From assembly GCA_038205115.1 (NCBI GenBank), contig JBBRCE010000029.1, positions 1 to 60,591 on the forward strand: a stretch of DNA of 60,591 nucleotides, given 5' to 3'. The stretch's first letter is position 1; each line of letters opens with the position of its first letter. Of the stretch, positions 18,226 through 27,770 are shown piece after piece. The notes under the pieces were generated by a model. That model saw only the letters and a program-made list of their open reading frames with translations, had not been told where the DNA came from and ran no database searches. The stretch is from JBBRCE01 sp038205115. Its GTDB lineage: Bacteria; Planctomycetota; Planctomycetia; Pirellulales; JBBRCE01. A program made the translations under genes and the position numbers.

Positions 18226-19299
18226 TCACTCACCGCCAAATTCAGGCGGATGCGTCGCGGCCGCGCTAGGCACCGTCTGACGACGCGCGTCTGGCGCGGG
18301 CGGCTTGGGCGGCGAGGTTTCCGCCGCCAGTTGCGCCCGATTGACGCGTAGCTTGCCTTCGAAGCGTTCGATCTGCGGCAGCAGGCTGTGGGCCAGTTCG
18401 TCGATCTCGCGACGGCGCAAGGCAATGCGACCTTCGTACCAGTGCGCCAGAATCAGGGCCGGAATGGCCACGATCAAGCCCGCGAACGTGGTCAGCAGCT
18501 TGACGTAAATGCCGTCGGCCAGCCAGGTGGCTTTATCTTCGTTCGGTGGCATGTTGGCCGTGACGTAGAATGCGGTGATCATGCCGGCCACGGTGCCCAG
18601 CAGACCCATCAGCGGCGTGACCGTCACGGTCAATACCAGCGGGCGAACATTCTTAAACATCAGTACGGCTTCACGGGCGCTGGCGTCTTCGGTGGCGCGT
18701 TCGACTTCGTGCAGCGGTCGGCCCGCTTTCAGCAACATGGCGCGGATCACGTTGGCGGCGGCCGAGGGGTATTTCTGGCATATGCGATAGGCGCGTTTCA
18801 GATCCATGCCGCCGGGCGTGGACGACAGCTCGCCGAATTCTTCGACCAATTGCCGCGGCACGAGTTTACTGCGTCGCAGACCAAACATTCGCTCCACGCC
18901 GAACGCCACGGCGATCACCGACATGATGGCGATCGGATACATCAGCATGCCACCTTTGCGAAACATCTCCCAGTAGTCCATATCCGGGATGGCTTCGCGA
19001 ATTCGCTTGTCGTTGGCCGTTTTTTCCGCCGCTTTGGCTGCCATGGCGCGCGCCTTGTCGGCGGCGACCGGCTTTTCGGACGAAGGACCGGCGGCCATGG
19101 CGTCGGCAAATTTCTTATCCGCCTCGTCGGCCTTGCCAATCTCCGGCTTGCCGTTATCTGGCTTGGCGGCTGCTGGCTTGGCGGCCGGCGATTGAGCCAG
19201 CGCGTTCCAGGGTTTGGCGATGGCCAGCAAGCCGACGATCATCGCCAGATACAAGGCGATTCGCCAGCGAAAAACACGCAACGCAAAATCATTGAACAT
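18226..19299 (-). CDS. MotA/TolQ/ExbB proton-channel family protein
   Basis: The 357-aa product starts with a signal-like hydrophobic helix (about residues 10-33). An Ala/Lys/Pro-rich periplasmic stretch and then the three helices of the ExbB/TolQ fold follow: MLMYPIAIMSVIAVAFGVE, the conserved VTPLMGLLGTVAGMITAF, and YVKLLTTFAGLIVAIPALIL. ExbB forms the pentameric stator around ExbD. The N-terminal leader plus charged segment is common in planctomycete and proteobacterial relatives. The ATG at 19299 is preferred to a GTG three codons upstream; neither has a strong ribosome site. It sits 94 bases after the TPR gene and 64 before exbD. Confidence 0.9.
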   Translation of the reverse strand: MFNDFALRVFRWRIALYLAMIVGLLAIAKPWNALAQSPAAKPAAAKPDNGKPEIGKADEADKKFADAMAAGPSSEKPVAADKARAMAAKAAEKTANDKRIREAIPDMDYWEMFRKGGMLMYPIAIMSVIAVAFGVERMFGLRRSKLVPRQLVEEFGELSSTPGGMDLKRAYRICQKYPSAAANVIRAMLLKAGRPLHEVERATEDASAREAVLMFKNVRPLVLTVTVTPLMGLLGTVAGMITAFYVTANMPPNEDKATWLADGIYVKLLTTFAGLIVAIPALILAHWYEGRIALRRREIDELAHSLLPQIERFEGKLRVNRAQLAAETSPPKPPAPDARRQTVPSAAATHPPEFGGE

Positions 19300-19393
19300 A
19301 CAAAGCACCGCGACAAAACCTAGTTTGAAACTTACACCTCAAAATCCACGCACCCGCCGCCGACTTCACTTTGCACTTTGCAATTTCCCGCCT

Positions 19394-22300
19394 CTACTTC
19401 AGCGCTTTCAACCGATCCTGGGCCAACGTCACTTTATCGCTACTGGGGTAATTGGCCACCAGCTCCGCGTAGAGTTTCTTGGCTTGATCCGGTTTTTGCA
19501 TGATCTCCAAACAGCGGGCCGCTTCGAACGTGGCGTTGGCCTGCCAAACGCGAATCGCCGCTGGCGTGTCTTTACTTTCGAAAGCCGGGTTGTAAGCGAT
19601 CTTGAAAAAGTTGCGGATCGCTTCTTTGTGATTTTTGCGCTCGAAGTCGATCTCGCCCATCAGAAACCGTGCCCGAGCCGTGACCACGCTGGCGGGCCCA
19701 TCGGCGACTCCTTCATACAGTTTGAGCGCTTCGTCCAATTGCTTGAGATTCTGTTTGGCCCAGCCCAGCTCGCACTGCGCTTCGGCCAAATAGGGCGAAT
19801 CGGTGATTTGTTGAAAGTGTTTGACGGCCGCGTCCCACTGTTTGAGTTGGCCCGCGGCTTGACCGGCCATAAGTTGGGCGACGGCCACGCCGTTTTTCGA
19901 AAGCTGATTGGTGGCCAGTGCTTTTTCGAAACCCGCCAGCGCCGGTTGATACTTGTTTTGTTTGAGCAGGCATTCGGCCGCCATTCGCAAACCCTCCGGC
20001 GCGAGCGCTCCGTTGGGCGCGGCAGCCACCAGGGCGTCGAACGTTTTTTGCGCCTGCTCGTAATTTTCCTGCTGGTACTGCGCCCAAGCGAGCTTATAAG
20101 TGGCTTTTTCGACCAGTTCGCTCTGGCCGGCTTTTTTGGCAGCGGTCTCGTAGGCAACGGCGGCCGCTTTGAAGTTCTTTTTGGCTGTCTCGGCCTCGCC
20201 CACATGAAAATTGGCCTCGGCGGCGTAACTGCTGTTGGGAAACTCTTTGGCCAATTCGGCAAAGCGGGCCATGGCCTGCTGGTCCAATTTGCTGTCGGCC
20301 GGACCATCTTTGCTTTGCGATTTGTAGGCCCAGGCCAGTTCGTACAGCACACGATCGCGGTCGGGCGCTTTGGGATCGCCCGTCAGAATGGCTTCGAAGG
20401 TTCGCGCGGCGTCGGCCGGCTTGCTCAGTCCAACTTCGCACAAGCCTTTGAACAACAGCGCCGTGGATTTGGTTTCGCCGGGCGGGTTACTGCCCAGATA
20501 GGCATTGAGATCGTCGAGCGCAGGCTGAAAATGCTGTTGTTCCTCGCGGGCCAGCCCACGATTCAGCTTGGCCAGCGGCGCCAGCGGATGATCGGCATGT
20601 TTTTCCAGCAGCATGCTAAACGACTTCTCGGCCGCGGCGTTGTCTTGCGTGGCAAGTTCGGCTTTGCCGCGACCAAACAATGCGTGCGGCGCAGCGGTGC
20701 TCTGCGGCCACTGGTCGATGACTTTTTGAAATTGCGTTTTGGCCGTGGCCGGATCGCCAGCAAGTTGCGCGACCTCGCCCAACTGGTAAGTGGCTCGGTC
20801 GGCCAGTTTACTGCCGGCAAAATCGGCAAGCAGTTTCTCCAGCGTGGCGCGGGCAGCCTTGAAGTCACCATTTTGCTGCTGAACTTGAGCCAGCTTGAGC
20901 GCGGTTTCGTCGGCTTGTCGCCACTTGGGCGATGCTTTGAGCGACGCCTGAAACGCGGCCGTGGCCTCTTTGGGTTGCTTGAGTTCCAACTGGCTGGAAC
21001 CCAGCAAGTATTGCGCTTCGGCCAGCAGGTCGGGATTTTTGATACTCGTCAGCAGCGGCTTGAGCGCGGTAACGGCCTCGGAATACTTCTGGCCGACGTA
21101 CAGCGAGTAGACCTTGCGAACCCGCCAGTTGTCGGCATCCGGACTGGCGGCATTTTTTGCGAGCAAGTCCGCGTACAGCTTTTCGGCCTCGGTCGGTTTG
21201 CCACTCAACATGGCGCTTTCGGCGGCCACCACTTTGACTTGCGGCTCTAGACGATGATTGGGAAACGCTTTGAAAAACGCTTGCGTGCGCTCGTAGGCGG
21301 CCGCATAGTTGCCGGCGGTGAAATCGGCAAAGCCGGCCAGATGCAGCGCTTCGGCAGCGACCGGATCCTGCGGAAACTTTTTGGCCAAGGCCGCGTACAG
21401 CGGCGCGGCTTCGGCCGGCTTTTGCTGTTCAAGCTTGATATCCGCTTGATCCATCAGCAGCGTCACGTAGCCCGGCAATTTTTCCGCGCCGGAGAGCGCC
21501 TGATCGATGACTTGTGTCGCCTGCTCCGGCTTGTGTTCTTTTAGCCAGCTCTGGGCAATCCAATGCGCTGCGTCGAGTTTGCCGTCGCCGCCGGCCGCAA
21601 AGGCTTTGCCAAGCCAGTTGCGAGCCTGGGCCTGATCGCCGGCCAGATAGTAGCAATTCCCCGCAGCCAGTTCGGCCGCATGCACGTGAACGGATTTAGA
21701 GAACTTGGCCGGAATGGTGACGTACAGCTTGGCCGCTTCGAGATACTTCTTTTGCTCGGCCAGCGACGCGGCTTGGCGGAGCGTGGCGTAATCGGCATTG
21801 GCGAAGCCCGGCGCGGCGGCGGCCGCGGCAAATCGCTTTTCCGCTTCGGCGAATTTGCCAGCCGAATAAAGCGTGTTGCCTTTGCGCAGTCCGACTTCCA
21901 CGGCGTGCGCATCGTTGGGATAGTCCTTGAGGAAGGACTCGAAGGTGGCGGCCGCCTGATCGACTTTGCCGGTTTCTTCTTGCGCGACGCCCAGGTTGTA
22001 CAGCGCGTCGGCCCGCCGCGAATTGTCGGGATACTTGCTCACCAGCAGCGACCAACTCTTGATCGCCTCGTCTTTTTTGCCGCGGGCGTAATTCGATTCG
22101 CCCAAATAAAACAGCGCGCTGGGCAATTCCTTGCTCTGCGGAAACTTCGCGCCCAGCACTTTGAGCGCTTCGATCGCCTGGTCGTACAACTCCGGCTTGC
22201 CGGCCTGCGCTAGGCTGAAATTGGCTAATCCGAGATTCAAATAGGTGGCGTCGAGATATTCGAAATCCGGATACTTGGCCACAACCGCGGCAAACGTGGT

Positions 22301-22678
22301 CCGCGCGTCGCCGAAATTCTTGAGTTGCAACTGGCACATGCCCAGGTAGAACTGCGCCTTGCTGGCCAGCGGATCTTGCGGAAATTTTTTGAGAAACGCC
22401 TGCCACTCGTCTTGCGCCAGATCGTAATCCGCGCGGTTATGAAACAGCACGGCGTCCGCATACTGCCGCACTGCGGCGTCGGACGATTGCGGGCTGGTTT
22501 TAGCGTCTGGCTTTTTGATCTCTGGCTTGGCGTCCGCCGGCTTCTGAGCGGCCGGTTTTTTGTCCGCCGGCTTGGTGGCAGGCCTGGGCGGTTGCGCTTG
22601 CGCCGTCAGCGAATTCCCAATCAACGCTGAAAGTATCAGCGCCACCAGGCTCCGCAGCGCGTGGGAGCGGCATCTCAT
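19394..22678 (-). CDS. Large secreted tetratricopeptide-repeat protein
   Basis: The 1094-aa product has a signal peptide (hydrophobic core about residues 8-22, AQA near 28) and a Lys/Pro/Ala spacer. Then come roughly 25 TPR-like helical pairs, for example ALFYLGESNYARGKKDEAI and YLLGSSQLELKQPKEATAAF. It resembles YbgF/CpoB-type and outer-membrane assembly TPR proteins, only much longer, and probably acts as a periplasmic scaffold. It is first of the TPR-ExbB-ExbD-cyclase series, so it is likely part of the same energised envelope machine. The Tol-Pal system also places a TPR protein beside TolQ/TolR. AAGG 7 nt before the ATG supports the start. Confidence 0.9.
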   Translation of the reverse strand: MRCRSHALRSLVALILSALIGNSLTAQAQPPRPATKPADKKPAAQKPADAKPEIKKPDAKTSPQSSDAAVRQYADAVLFHNRADYDLAQDEWQAFLKKFPQDPLASKAQFYLGMCQLQLKNFGDARTTFAAVVAKYPDFEYLDATYLNLGLANFSLAQAGKPELYDQAIEALKVLGAKFPQSKELPSALFYLGESNYARGKKDEAIKSWSLLVSKYPDNSRRADALYNLGVAQEETGKVDQAAATFESFLKDYPNDAHAVEVGLRKGNTLYSAGKFAEAEKRFAAAAAAPGFANADYATLRQAASLAEQKKYLEAAKLYVTIPAKFSKSVHVHAAELAAGNCYYLAGDQAQARNWLGKAFAAGGDGKLDAAHWIAQSWLKEHKPEQATQVIDQALSGAEKLPGYVTLLMDQADIKLEQQKPAEAAPLYAALAKKFPQDPVAAEALHLAGFADFTAGNYAAAYERTQAFFKAFPNHRLEPQVKVVAAESAMLSGKPTEAEKLYADLLAKNAASPDADNWRVRKVYSLYVGQKYSEAVTALKPLLTSIKNPDLLAEAQYLLGSSQLELKQPKEATAAFQASLKASPKWRQADETALKLAQVQQQNGDFKAARATLEKLLADFAGSKLADRATYQLGEVAQLAGDPATAKTQFQKVIDQWPQSTAAPHALFGRGKAELATQDNAAAEKSFSMLLEKHADHPLAPLAKLNRGLAREEQQHFQPALDDLNAYLGSNPPGETKSTALLFKGLCEVGLSKPADAARTFEAILTGDPKAPDRDRVLYELAWAYKSQSKDGPADSKLDQQAMARFAELAKEFPNSSYAAEANFHVGEAETAKKNFKAAAVAYETAAKKAGQSELVEKATYKLAWAQYQQENYEQAQKTFDALVAAAPNGALAPEGLRMAAECLLKQNKYQPALAGFEKALATNQLSKNGVAVAQLMAGQAAGQLKQWDAAVKHFQQITDSPYLAEAQCELGWAKQNLKQLDEALKLYEGVADGPASVVTARARFLMGEIDFERKNHKEAIRNFFKIAYNPAFESKDTPAAIRVWQANATFEAARCLEIMQKPDQAKKLYAELVANYPSSDKVTLAQDRLKALK

Positions 22679-22863
22679 GACAACACCTTGATCATCTGTT
22701 CCAAATCGAAAAGGCGGGATATCAACCCCTGCATTATTTCATTCCACCGCCGCAAACGCCAGCAGATTGCCGGAAATTGCCGCCATTGGCGGGAGTTCCG
22801 GTAGGCGAAAAACTCGGGCAGAACGCCGCGAGAATCTGACCGGCGATAACGATCAACGGCCGC

Positions 22864-23658
22864 TCAAGTCAGCGGCACGCGCAGACCGTCGTAGGCCAGT
22901 TCCATGCCTGCCGGCAGCGTGGCGTTGGCCGCGTCGTGATCCAGTTCATGCGACATATGCGTGAAGATCGTGCGTCGCGGCATCAGCTTTTGCGAGACCG
23001 CCACGGCTTGCTCTAAACTGAAGTGCGTGGCGTGCGGTCGCGGGCGTAGCGCATCCAAAATCAGCACGTCCAAGCCCGACAACAGCGGCCAACTCTCGGG
23101 CGGAATTTCGTTGGTGTCGGTGCAATAAGCCACGTTGCCAATCCGAAAGCCCAGCACTTCGAAGCGGCCGTGCTTCAATCGCAGCGGTAAGATCGGTTGC
23201 CCTAGCAGCGTAAATGGATCGAGCGTGATGTGGTTGATCTGCAACTGCGGCACGCCGCCGGCGTAATTGCCCGCGCCCGGCTCAAATGCGTAATCGAAAG
23301 CCCGGCGAATACGCGTCTCGACACGTTGCTCGCAATAAATGGGCAGCGGATGGCCGAGGTAGTACGGAAACATCCGCAAATCGTCCAAGCCATACAAATG
23401 ATCAACGTGATCGTGCGTATATAAGACCGAATGCACGCGGCCAATCTGTTCACGCAGCAACTGCGTCCGCATGTCGGGCGTGGTGTCGATCAATAAATTG
23501 CCTTCCGGCAAACCGATCGCCAGCGAACAGCGCAATCGTCGGTTGCGCGGATTGTCGCTTGTGCAGACCGCGCAGCCACAGCCCAAGCAAGGCACGCCCA
23601 CCGATGTGCCGGTGCCCAGAAAAATCAGTTGACCGCGGATATCGCTGGAATTCGACAA
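22864..23658 (-). CDS. MBL-fold metallohydrolase, PhnP-like
   Basis: The 264-aa protein shows the PhnP-type beta-lactamase fold. The N-terminal GTGTSVGVPCLGCGCAVC has Cys24, Cys27, Cys29 and Cys32, likely an extra structural zinc site. The dimetal motif THDHVDH has His82, His84, Asp86 and His87, and further ligands follow in YCTDTNEIP and TIFTHMSHELDH. PhnP is a cyclic ribose phosphodiesterase; many bacterial relatives have unknown phosphodiester substrates, so the reaction is inferred. The reading frame begins at a TTG (23656-23658) with no good ATG in frame, so the start is uncertain. It lies 36 bases after the preceding membrane-protein gene. Confidence 0.88.
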   Translation of the reverse strand: MSNSSDIRGQLIFLGTGTSVGVPCLGCGCAVCTSDNPRNRRLRCSLAIGLPEGNLLIDTTPDMRTQLLREQIGRVHSVLYTHDHVDHLYGLDDLRMFPYYLGHPLPIYCEQRVETRIRRAFDYAFEPGAGNYAGGVPQLQINHITLDPFTLLGQPILPLRLKHGRFEVLGFRIGNVAYCTDTNEIPPESWPLLSGLDVLILDALRPRPHATHFSLEQAVAVSQKLMPRRTIFTHMSHELDHDAANATLPAGMELAYDGLRVPLT

Positions 23659-23694
23659 GCGTGCATCTTTTGCGGAGAAAGCGGAAAAAACGTG

Positions 23695-24345
23695 TTACAG
23701 GCGTAGCAGATCGGCCACATTTTGCGCCGTGCTATGCGGATCTTTGGCCAGCCACAACACCGAAACCACACACAGCGTCGCGCCAGCCAGCGCAAAGCTC
23801 AATCCCAGCCAACTCCGCTGACTCGGCCGCCGTGCAAACGACGAACATAAATTCACATGCAACTGACGCCACGCTGCCAGGCTTTGATTCTCGTTAATGG
23901 CCAGCAGTGCGCCGCAGCGAGTGACCGGGTAATCTTCCAAGTGCAACTGAACGCCGCAGTTCGGCAAGACCAAGCAATCGCCGGCCCACAGCGGCTGAGA
24001 GTCCATCATTTGCGAGACTTCCGTCATCACCTCGCGAAGTTCATCGGCGTCAACGTTGTAGATCAGCAGCTTCGGCTTGGAAACCAACAGCGTCAACGTC
24101 ACAACCAAACCGTAAAACGAAAACATCAACAGCCAAACTAGCGGACCAAACTGCGTGGCAGCGGTTTCCGGCATGAACAACTCCATCGGACCGGCAATCG
24201 CCAGTCCCAGTAAAGCCAGCGCCAAAGCCGCAAAATCGCGATTTCCGCCAATCACCGTGGTCCGACCGCGCAAGTGAAGCCCGCCCAGACGCAGCAAGTA
24301 AACGCCGAGTGGGCAAAACGCAATGGCAAAATGCAGCGGGTCCAT
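23695..24345 (-). CDS. Conserved membrane protein of unknown function
   Basis: The 216-aa product has three hydrophobic helices in the first 90 residues (about 4-22, 35-55, 66-88). A soluble 85-residue domain follows, starting KPKLLIYNVDADELREVM, and then one last helix (about 178-200) with a short tail. The middle domain contains paired cysteines (DCLVLPNCGVQL). The type, with MDPLHFAIAFCPLGVYLL at the start and GPMELF after the second helix, seems shared among planctomycetes, but I know no function. The start at 24345 is chosen because it begins directly before the first helix; the frame continues to 24396. Confidence 0.75.
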   Translation of the reverse strand: MDPLHFAIAFCPLGVYLLRLGGLHLRGRTTVIGGNRDFAALALALLGLAIAGPMELFMPETAATQFGPLVWLLMFSFYGLVVTLTLLVSKPKLLIYNVDADELREVMTEVSQMMDSQPLWAGDCLVLPNCGVQLHLEDYPVTRCGALLAINENQSLAAWRQLHVNLCSSFARRPSQRSWLGLSFALAGATLCVVSVLWLAKDPHSTAQNVADLLRL

Positions 24346-24926
24346 GACATGCGCCGTGCTTTTCCGGCCAAAAATGTGGAAATTCGAAATCGTCAACCCA
24401 GTGGTTCAGTCGCCCGCAGGCAGCCAGCAACGCTAAGGTAGCAGTTGAACGGACAACTGTAAAAAGGACCGTCGGGAATTCAACGCCGCGAAAAAGGTGT
24501 CCACGTTTGCTGGCAGTCGGGCGAAGCCACACTGCGTGCAGGGATGCGGCACGCAGCCAACACGAAACGCTGCTGAAAAAAGCCGATTGAGCCGTGATTA
24601 TTCGATGATTTCTCACGACGTGGGAACATTGCCAATGCCGATTGCGCAATTTTCGTACCGCCGGTCGCCGTTGGTTTTACGAACTTCGGCAACGGCTTTC
24701 CGCAAAACCGCCGATCGCACTTTGCGGATTGGCAGCCTTTCATAGAATGAGGCAGCCAGCAGAAAACGCCGGCGGCAGAAAATTGTCCCGCGAACAAATG
24801 CGGACTGCGTAGCATGGATGCCGTTTTTTCACGTTTATCCGCTGAATTCGAGCTGTTTCTTGATCGGTCCGCCACCACGAATGGAACTGGAACTTTTCCG
24901 ATTCAGAAAAAATCTAAAAATTTAAG

Positions 24927-24955
24927 TTGCTTTTTAAAAAGTCGCATGATAATTT
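24927..24955 (+). promoter_or_regulatory. Sigma-70-type promoter with extended -10 and A/T-rich upstream element
   Basis: TTGCTT (24927-24932) and TAATTT (24950-24955) are separated by 17 bases. TG one base before the -10 makes it an extended -10. The 25 bases upstream are runs of A and T like an UP element. Transcription would start near 24962, giving a leader of about 355 bases before the PEP-CTERM start codon. Confidence 0.6.
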
Positions 24956-24974
24956 AGGGCTTATCGGCAAAAGT

Positions 24975-25008
24975 GATTTTCACTGCTCAAACGGTAGCAG
25001 CGAAAATC
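24975..25008 (+). promoter_or_regulatory. Stem-loop at the 5' end of the predicted leader RNA
   Basis: GATTTTC (24975-24981) pairs with GAAAATC (25002-25008). Inside it CTGCT pairs with AGCAG across an 8-base loop, with one A-C mismatch between the two stems. It begins about 13 bases after the predicted transcription start. No known riboswitch class was recognised. It could be a stabilising or regulatory leader structure, or part of a small RNA. Confidence 0.45.
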
Positions 25009-25097
25009 CCAACGGGGAGAATCAGTCCTGCAGTTGTCCGGAACGTGTTTTGAAAATGTGGTTTCTGGCGTCTGCAGCACTTCAGTAAGTTTGTCCG

Positions 25098-25127
25098 TTT
25101 TTTGGCTCGCCAAGAGCCGTCAAAAAG
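25098..25127 (+). repeat. Inverted repeat in the leader region
   Basis: GGCTC (25104-25108) and GAGCC (25114-25118) flank a five-base loop. The outer arms are T-rich on the left and A-rich on the right, extending the possible stem. Neither strand has a T-run after the hairpin, so it is not a standard terminator. Confidence 0.35.
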
Positions 25128-25317
25128 TACGAGGAACGCTGGCCAGAAAGAATTCGCTCGCTTCGATTTGGTTTCAAGCAGTTGTGCAGGTGTTCGAAGT
25201 CGAGATTGCTCCGATAGACCTCAACGTTCACTGGTAGTTCACACCGTTCGGTAACAAACGACAACCGAAAGCTCTGCGTCTGGGCATTCGGCGAAATATG
25301 ACAGGAGATCTGTTAAG

Positions 25318-27687
25318 ATGTTGTGCAAACAAATTGGGAATAAAACTATGAAAGTGTTGAGCCGGGCCGTGACTGGCCTGATGGTCGCACTCGTATTGTT
25401 CATGAACACGCCGGCACACGCCGCCTTGGTGTTCAGCGTTCACGCGATCAACACCAGCGGTGTCATCATCGACACGACGTCTGGCACATTTAATGTCGCG
25501 GCCAACGGAGCGTCGTTCAATGTTGGCATTTTTGCCTCGATCGTGACGCCCGATCCCGTTAACGATACTTTCAACGGATTTCAGTCCGCCGAAGGTGCGT
25601 TGGTTGCCGGCTTCCCAACCCTGACGAACACATCGATCATCGGCGACCTGAGCTTGTTGGCAAGTAACACAATTACCGCAACCGGCAATGACTTGCCAGC
25701 GAAAAACTCGGGTGATCGGATCAATCCTTTCACTGGGACGGGCAGTGCCAACGGCACTGTAGGTGCAGCGATCAACGGCACGACTGGTAACGACATTGGT
25801 GCCTTTGGCCCGCAGCCCACTGCCGGTGCGATTGTTTTCCGGAATGCTGGTGGTGCCACGCTGGCTCACCAAATTGCTAGCGTTCCAGGTCAGAGTATTC
25901 TGATCGGTGTCGCCAAATACACGGTCAGTAACGTGACGAACACGGGTGACGATGTCATCAAGTTCTTGGTCAACGCTTCGACACCCGGTGCGAAGAATCC
26001 ATTGTGGGCCGAGCTTTCGACCGACGACGGCAACGGAAACCCCGTTGTGAATAAGGACGGCTTGCTCAACGCCGCCCAGATTTCCACGGTTGGTTTGAAC
26101 GTTCATTACACGGGTTCGGTTGTCACCAACAACGACACGCAGTTGGTGCTAACTGGCGCTGGGACGACTCCGGGTGCCAATGGGGCCTCGACCATGGCTG
26201 CCACGCTCGGTGGAACCGGTGGTGCTGGTGTTTTGGAGACATTTGTTCCAACGTCCGGTTCCGCGACGTTGTCCAAGACCGGCACTTCGACTGCCACGTA
26301 CACGATCACCGGTGGCTCGACGCCGCTGACCACAACCGACAACAACCCGACTCCGGGTAATTTCGCGGCGGGTGCAGGCAGTGCCACGATCTCGTTCAAC
26401 GCCACCGCAGGCCAAGTGGCTACCTCGGGCGACAAGAGCTTGACGGCCACCATTCACAACACGGCTTCGACGACCAATGGTGCTGGTCAAGGTTCGGCCG
26501 ACGGTGATGATGTCATCACTGCCACGGTGCATGTGTTCAAGGCTGCCACGGTGAGTTCACCCAGCAGCCCTGTTGTGGCTGGTTCGGCCATTACGCTGAC
26601 CAACATCCACGACAGCACTGCCACGGGCCGTCAGACCGCCAAGGTAGAACTCGGTACCATCTCGGGCAGCACGTTCACGCAAGGTGCCTCGCCAACCATG
26701 GTTGGTGATTTCGCCCCGCTGACGTTCACCGCCAACAACATCGCCTCGGCTGTGACGCCCGCCAATACGGCACAAGGCGACACGACCGTCTCGACCAACA
26801 ATGTGGCCTTGACCACCACCTCCGGTATGCTGAACGGTGTCCACAAAGGCACCGCCACCATCTCTTACCGCAACGACAACAACCTCAGCGGTGCGTCAAC
26901 CATCGCTCCGGTGACCGTGACCGTCAAGCTGCAAAGCCAAGCGGTGACCGGTAACACGGGCACTGGTACGGCAATTATTCCGGTCGGCGAAACGTTCGTC
27001 GGCCTGAGCAGCACGAGCAACACTCCGGACCACGCTTTTGCTCAAGGCTGGCCACAACCGGTCACGAGCGGGCCGGGCGTTGCCCCGAACGCCAAGACCA
27101 CTGCTACGATTTTGATGGGCACCAACACAACTGCCAACCCAATCACGCTGACCATTGGTGGCTGGCGTGCCAAGGGCAGTGCTTCGTCGCTGACCGCTCC
27201 GAAGTTCGATGGTGGTGAAGCTTCGGTGATCAGCGACATCGTCGATGTCAACTTCGGTTTGGGTGCTGGCAAAGTGCAAGTTCCGACCTACGTTCTGCAG
27301 TTGAACTACGACACAGCCATGTTTAACGGTACCGTCAGCCAGTTGAATGCTCTTGGCCCGCTCATCGCGACCAACGATGGTACCGCCGCTGCTCCGAACT
27401 GGAATCTGGCGACACTCGATAACTTCGGTGGTAACGGTGCGAATTTCGTGGCCAACGCGACGGGCACCTGGAGCTCCTTTGCGAGCTCGCATGGTGTCAC
27501 CGAAGCTAACTTGAGCACCTACCTCGGTTCGTACGGATTTGATTCCGCTTCGCAGACTGCTTGGGGTGTGTACAACCATAACAGCGAGTTCGCTGTCGTC
27601 CCCGAGCCGAGCACCTTGCTTCTCGCCGGGATGGGCCTGGCCATGTTGGGCTTGGCTCACGCTCGCCGCCGCCGCGCTAAGGCGTAG
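25318..27687 (+). CDS. PEP-CTERM sorting-domain exported protein
   Basis: The 789-aa product has a signal peptide ending in AHA near residue 35. A long Thr/Ser/Gly/Asn-rich extracellular region follows, then a textbook PEP-CTERM tail: VPEPSTLLLAG, a hydrophobic helix, and RRRR near the end. Such proteins are cleaved and sorted by an exosortase (not in this window) and often go to the surface or exopolysaccharide matrix. The body has no enzyme motif; residues about 230-560 look like beta-sandwich repeats. Two starts are possible: ATG 25318 with AGGAG 10 nt upstream, used here, and ATG 25348 with GGGA 8 nt upstream, which gives a more compact signal peptide. A strong promoter lies 360 bases upstream and a terminator just downstream, so it is probably monocistronic. 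Confidence 0.92.
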   Translation: MLCKQIGNKTMKVLSRAVTGLMVALVLFMNTPAHAALVFSVHAINTSGVIIDTTSGTFNVAANGASFNVGIFASIVTPDPVNDTFNGFQSAEGALVAGFPTLTNTSIIGDLSLLASNTITATGNDLPAKNSGDRINPFTGTGSANGTVGAAINGTTGNDIGAFGPQPTAGAIVFRNAGGATLAHQIASVPGQSILIGVAKYTVSNVTNTGDDVIKFLVNASTPGAKNPLWAELSTDDGNGNPVVNKDGLLNAAQISTVGLNVHYTGSVVTNNDTQLVLTGAGTTPGANGASTMAATLGGTGGAGVLETFVPTSGSATLSKTGTSTATYTITGGSTPLTTTDNNPTPGNFAAGAGSATISFNATAGQVATSGDKSLTATIHNTASTTNGAGQGSADGDDVITATVHVFKAATVSSPSSPVVAGSAITLTNIHDSTATGRQTAKVELGTISGSTFTQGASPTMVGDFAPLTFTANNIASAVTPANTAQGDTTVSTNNVALTTTSGMLNGVHKGTATISYRNDNNLSGASTIAPVTVTVKLQSQAVTGNTGTGTAIIPVGETFVGLSSTSNTPDHAFAQGWPQPVTSGPGVAPNAKTTATILMGTNTTANPITLTIGGWRAKGSASSLTAPKFDGGEASVISDIVDVNFGLGAGKVQVPTYVLQLNYDTAMFNGTVSQLNALGPLIATNDGTAAAPNWNLATLDNFGGNGANFVANATGTWSSFASSHGVTEANLSTYLGSYGFDSASQTAWGVYNHNSEFAVVPEPSTLLLAGMGLAMLGLAHARRRRAKA

Positions 27688-27733
27688 TTGCGGGTCGCCT
27701 GCACAGCAAGAAGTTTTCGGTCGTTTGTTCAAG

Positions 27734-27770
27734 AACCGCCCCGTGCACAACCGGGGCGGTTTTTGTTTTT
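27734..27770 (+). terminator. Rho-independent terminator after the PEP-CTERM gene
   Basis: AACCGCCCCG (27734-27743) pairs perfectly with CGGGGCGGTT (27752-27761) across an 8-base loop, followed by TTTGTTTTT. It lies 47 bases after the stop codon of the PEP-CTERM gene. Confidence 0.92.

Larger units (their letters stand above)
24346..25317. other. Long intergenic region with promoter and structured leader
   Basis: Almost 1 kb without a convincing protein gene separates the minus-strand membrane protein from the PEP-CTERM gene. The part from about 24890 to 24960 is strikingly AT-rich compared with the surroundings and contains a strong plus-strand promoter. Downstream are two stem-loops. A TTG-started frame of 67 codons (25034-25237) exists but has no recognisable feature. 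Confidence 0.55.

Noticed and set aside
19214..21250. A 678-codon plus-strand frame opposite the TPR gene
   Set aside because: Antisense to a protein with a clear signal peptide and TPR repeats; no recognisable domain.
24480..24878. Minus-strand frames in the 24.4-24.9 kb gap
   Set aside because: Odd composition, no recognisable domain, and no ribosome-binding site.
25098..25127. Hairpin as an intrinsic terminator
   Set aside because: No T-run follows the stem on either strand; the T and A tracts are part of the arms.
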